Origin: Persicaria tinctoria
Lineage: Eukaryota > Streptophyta > Magnoliopsida > Caryophyllales > Polygonaceae
Length of the DNA stretch: 64,000 bases
Assembly: GCA_037127255.1 (NCBI GenBank)
Contig: JBANSL010000009.1
Location: 2,352,001-2,416,000, forward strand
Direction of reading: 5' to 3'
Shown: positions 60,034 through 64,000 of the stretch, piece after piece
How positions within the stretch are numbered: the first letter of the stretch is position 1
Layout: every line of letters begins with the position of its first letter
The notes under the pieces: generated by a model
The model's database searches: none
What the model saw: the letters and a program-made list of their open reading frames with translations, nothing else
What the model was told of the DNA's origin: nothing
Position numbers and translations under genes: made by a program

Positions 60034-61504
60034 GCGTTAATGGAAAGTCGGCCTAGCGACTATAAAATCTAGAGCATGTACATAGACTTTTTAGGACATT
60101 TGAGACTTTGTTTTTTGTTTTTGGTTTTGAACACTTTTAGTTTTGCTATTGTGGGTATATGTCTTCTACTTTTCAGGTCAATGGATGGAACCAAGCTACA
60201 TTAAAACTCGGCTAGGAGATGCTCCATTCGATATTTTGAGGCTCTGCACACCTGTCTTGTGAGTTTCTTTCCTTACCTTGTTTTTATACAGTGAGGACAC
60301 TGTAATGTTTAAGTATGGGGTGAGGGAAGGGCTTACTTCATGCATATTGATCATATTTGACATATATATGCATTATTTCTTTGAATTGCTACATGGCTAT
60401 TTTGGAATTCATTATTGATTTATCTGCTTATATATGCATGTTTTCCAAAATGTTGAAAAATGACCCCCATTGAAATTTTTGAATAATGTCATGGAAGCTA
60501 TATTGAACTCGACGATGCAAAATTGGATTCATTAAGGATATAGCATAAAATTGCCTAGTAAAGGGAAGTCACAATGAAGTGCATTATTTTATTGAAAACC
60601 ATGAAAGGGGGTAAAATTTGAAGTTGCTTTTGACATGTTGCATGATAAGATGATGGAGGACTTTATATTTCCATATAATGCTCATATGTTTAAAATCCTA
60701 GCCTTACCCATGCTTATGCATCACAAAAGCCATAATATGCCTTATTTCAATTATTACTCCACATGATCTAAATATTTCCATTTTTTACCTTATCCGGGGA
60801 TTATGTTGAGAATGATGTTACATTATGGAAATGTTATATGGTTATTGTGATTATTATCATTATTGGAGTTTGGAAAGGAAATTGTTTGAAATATATGGAA
60901 AATTTAATGAGTGAAAGAAAATCCAATCACCTCAGGAGATAAAGGTAGATTGACCCTGCTCTCTGAGATAATAGTTTGGAGAGATGGGACACATTGTGAG
61001 GAGTCCAAAGCACTAAGTATCCGGGGCCATTCATGACACCCATGTTTGCGACTCACGAGAAGGCAGTGCTGAGGTTAGAGAGGTAAAAGCATTATTATTG
61101 AGAAAAGCATTATGAAAGGTGATGAATCAAATGGAGAAGGAATGTGGAAATTCAAATTGGAAAAAACTCCATTTTCCCCGGATCATTAGCACCACATTGC
61201 CAAAATTTGCCACCTTTAGCCTTTTACCAATCTACTCCTTCATGAGCTTAAATTAAAAGTCTTCTTGATTATCAATGCTTTGTCATATGAATTATGTTTT
61301 TGCATAACCCTCCTTTTATGAGTAGATGTTGCTTTTACATGTTTGCACATGCATGAATCTGTGACACTAGTACCTTTTCGAGGATGGTAATTGATTGCAG
61401 GGGACATATGAGAATGAATCTAAGATGTTGAGAGTTTGAATTCTTCCCCTGAATGACAAATAAAAGTATTGCTTGAGGACAAGCAAGCTTAAGTATGGGG
61501 TGTT
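60034..61504 (+). other. 3' untranslated region of the Athila-type derivative
   Basis: 1.47 kb without coding features. Ends with GAGGACAAGCAAGCTTAAGT and ATGGGGTG, the lineage-typical polypurine end. No env-like frame is seen. Confidence 0.75.
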
Positions 61505-63820
61505 TGTTGTGAGCTGAATCTGCCATGTTTTACAGTAACTTTAATATCGATTTTTGTATACATTGCATTCATTTGGGTTTAGATAGTACAGAATCTATGT
61601 AGTTTATGTTTATTTGCCAAATTATGGAATCTGCACCAGTTTCTGTTTAATTCGCAGAAATCGAGGCATTTTACAGCAATTCTACAGAAGGTCGGAAAAG
61701 CTCGGAAAACCACTACAGAAGTCCAAGGTCAAAACAGCGGAACCAGACTGAGAGTCGAGGCTACTCGATCTCGAGTAGGCTTACTCGACATAGACGAGCC
61801 TGTCCGAGCACAGCTTGGTCGAGCAGAGCCTGATCGAGAGCCAGACCAACCCGAGCTCCGGAAGTCTACTCGATCTCAACAAGCTCTGGTCGAGGTCGAC
61901 GAAGCCCAGACGCCATGTCCGGAGTCGACAGGGAGAGGAGCCGAGGACGACCAGGCGAGACTCGCTGCCAGCGACTCCACTCGCTGCCAGCGACTCCACT
62001 CGCTGCAGCGGACCGTTCGCTGCCGCGGAAAAACCCGCTGCCAGCGGGAGAGCCAACTCGCGGAAGCGGAAGGGAAGAGCCCTACTCGATCTCGACGAAG
62101 CTTGGTCGAGATCGACAAGCCCCTGAGTCCGGATCCGAGCTTGCCGAGGAGAGCCACTCGAGGAGGCCTAGTCGACGATCATCTCTACTCGAGGTCGACG
62201 AAGGCTACCCGAGATCGACGAGCGCCTGAGTCCTTGTCCGACCCAGTCGAGCACGCCAACCCGAGGAAGCTTTGTCGATGACCTAACCCTACTCGACATC
62301 GACTAGCTCTTGTCGAGGTCGACGAGCACCAGTGAGCCAAGTCCGAGCACATCGAGCAGATCTAGCCGAGGAAGTCCAGTCGACGAACCATGCTACTCGA
62401 GGTCGACGAGCCTTACTCGAGGTCGACTAGAGACGTGTCCAGCAGCTTCTCGACGAGGACTTGTCCGACTAGACTTGGGATTCCTTGGGGCCGAAGGCGG
62501 AAGATTCTATCCGATTCCATCAAGGAGACAAGATCTATCAAGACATGACATCTTACCTAGTTTAGATTTATCTTTTCCTTTTAGATTAAATTCCTTTATT
62601 GCATTTATTTATCTTTAAGCTTTAAGTAGATATAGATAGATGATTATTTCCTTGATTAGCTAGGGAATGAAGCCTATAAATAAGGCCCTAGGGGGCTCAG
62701 TTTTATTCATTCAATTTCAGAGACAATTAGTTAGTTCCACAGAGAAGTTTAGGAGTTCTAAGGTTTTTAAGGTTTTGGCTTTCTGCGAAAGTTGATTGCC
62801 AGGATTGTAAAGGCTTTTGAATTTAGTTTTAATGCAAGTTTCTTTTCATACATCAATGTCTTTTATTGCAATGAGGCGTGAGTAGTCCACCCACTTCTGG
62901 GGCTGGGGTGAGCCCGACAGTGGCCATGTGAGGCGGTGCGATAAAGGTCAGATTTTTTGTGCAATTCATCTTCTATCCCTATGAGCATGATTCTTTTGCG
63001 AGAGTTGAAGGTGATCCTTGTTTGTGTTATTGAAGCGAAAGTGATCTTAATGCAACTTGGATTAATTATGTGAAAAAGGGTTAGTAACAATTAGGGTTTA
63101 TGCGAAAGCCTCTATTTACCTATTTGTTAATGACGAAAGTTATTTGATGGAAAGCATGATCTTTTATGCCTTTATGTGTTACTTTGCATGGTTATCGTTG
63201 TGGTGTTGAAACCCTGGCTTTGGAAGTCTCTTAATATATTGAAGTTTATTTCTGTCGAATTTCTGAATTCTGTCGAAAATCTGCAATCTTGTGTTTACTG
63301 TTTCTTGTCGATCTCGAGGAGAGCTTAGTCTAGGTCGAGTTGTGATTCTTCTGTCTTTGTCGATTTCAAGTTCCTGTCTTTACTTTCTTTGTCGAGATCG
63401 AGTACCTCTTGTCGAGGTCGAGTACGCTTTGTTCGTCGAGTTGATTTGCCTTTGTTTTCTGTTTTCTGTTTTCTGTTTTCATTACTGTTCTTGTCGAGAT
63501 AGAGGACAGCTACTCGAGGTCGAGTAGCTTCTGTGTCCTTGCTTTTCGTTTCTGTTTTGCTTTGTCTTTTCTTGCTTTGCTTTATTTCTTGCTTTGTTCT
63601 TTGTTTGCCCTTGCCGGGTTTATTTGTTTCTTTCCTTTCTGCTGCTTCTGTGAGAATTTACAGCTACTTGAGAACTGCTGACGTGCTTCCTCGTGGATTC
63701 GATCCTGATTTTCTCTTACTACAACGGGAGGAAGTCTTGTATTTATTTGCTGAGACAGGTAAGTCAGTCTGAACTTGATTTTATATTTATTTCAATACTC
63801 GAATTACTCCTGCAACAACA
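61505..63820 (+). repeat. 3' LTR of the Athila-type derivative
   Basis: Same length as the 5' LTR. Differences noticed by eye: A/G near 61632, T/C near 62254, C/T near 62701, C/T near 63667, G/T near 63759 and T/A near 63802. TATAAATA at 62675-62682. Confidence 0.93.
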
Positions 63821-64000
63821 CCATTATGTACTCATGAGTCATTAGGCATGCCTCTGTATTTTGAAATGTAAATCCCAATTATAATAAAAACAAGCTCAAA
63901 ACGAGATGATAAACAAATAAAAATCGAGCTCTAAACGAGCTAAAGAACAAGTTAGAAAAAGCGAGCTCTAAACAAGCAAAAATAGACCAAACGAGCCTGA

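Larger units (their letters stand above)
54159..63820 (+). mobile_element. Athila-type Ty3/gypsy deletion derivative, very recent
   Basis: The two LTRs are 2316 bp each, start TGTTGTGAGCTG and end GCAACAACA. The flanking 5-mers are CCGTT and CCATT (one mismatch). The primer site TGGCGCCGTTTCCGGGGA (56479-56496) is the tRNA-Asp type of Athila/Tat elements. CTTAAGTATGGGGTG precedes the 3' LTR. It encodes gag, protease and an integrase tail only; RT, RNase H and the integrase core are absent. The LTRs differ at about six sites, so it moved recently and must use enzymes from a relative. Confidence 0.92.
52980..64000 (+). mobile_element. hAT-like element, left end only (right end outside the window)
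   Basis: Starts TAGGGGTGGTATGTGAGCC, with many GAGCTCG/CTCGTT words to about 53152. The same type of sequence (CGAGCTCTAAACGAGC) resumes at 63880-64000 after nested insertions. Related to the MITE at 41033. The target duplication cannot be checked here. Confidence 0.5.

Noticed and set aside
54159..63820. Near-identical 2.3-kb blocks at 54159-56474 and 61505-63820 as a segmental duplication or assembly artefact
   Set aside because: Primer site after the first, polypurine end before the second, TG...CA ends and matching flanking 5-mers show they are LTRs of one element.

Overview
This is a stretch of a plant nuclear genome, most likely a eudicot. It is AT-rich with GT-AG introns, contains TTTAGGG-like repeats, and carries Ty1/copia, Ty3/gypsy, L1-type LINE, PIF/Harbinger, hAT and Helitron elements of plant type. 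The species cannot be named from the sequence. No bacterial-style operon, CRISPR array or rRNA gene is visible. Nearly all of the window is nested transposable elements. One host gene and several captured host-gene fragments are threaded through them.

Layout. 1-2051: decayed L1-type LINE, minus strand. 2052-9687: LTR element with 471/473-bp LTRs and a 6.7-kb interior with no recognisable gag or pol. 10177-16779: complete PIF/Harbinger element (TSD TAA, TIR GGGYGTGTTTGGG). It has a broken transposase on the minus strand and, convergent to it, a spliced plus-strand gene for a coiled-coil, tail-anchored protein. The 2.4-kb intron of that gene holds about 16 copies of TGAGGGCCCAATGATG. 16845-28535: an old copia fragment split by a Sirevirus-type copia (17005-28195, TSD AGTAG). 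The 3' LTR of that Sirevirus is itself split by a 3.7-kb insert containing a second LINE.

29050-52773: one host receptor-like kinase gene can be followed across six exons in a single conserved reading frame. Its introns were inflated by insertions. Intron 1 holds a 4.8-kb copia (TSD ATATC). Intron 2 holds a solo gypsy-like LTR (TSD TGCAG), which itself received a Helitron and a hAT element. Intron 3 holds a hAT-type MITE, inside which sits a 9.9-kb Helitron. The predicted protein has lost the alpha-C Glu, HRD and DFG catalytic residues and almost all of its ectodomain.

The 9.9-kb Helitron (41385-51273) carries fragments of several unrelated host genes, all on the plus strand: a GH9 endoglucanase, a HEAT-repeat protein, a MER3-like helicase, and unidentified pieces. 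It was later hit by a recent, internally rearranged copia with identical 125-bp LTRs (TSD TCCAC) and by a long-TIR MITE.

52980-64000: start of another hAT-like element whose far end lies outside the window. It contains a very recent Ty3/gypsy Athila-type derivative (54159-63820) with 2316-bp LTRs that differ at only about six positions. That derivative lacks reverse transcriptase, RNase H and the integrase core. It encodes a gag/protease region joined to an integrase C-terminal tail by a repeat domain. Both its LTRs and that ORF are full of the motif TCGANNTCGA.

Coordinates were read by eye from the sequence. Family names rest on remembered protein motifs, not on searches.
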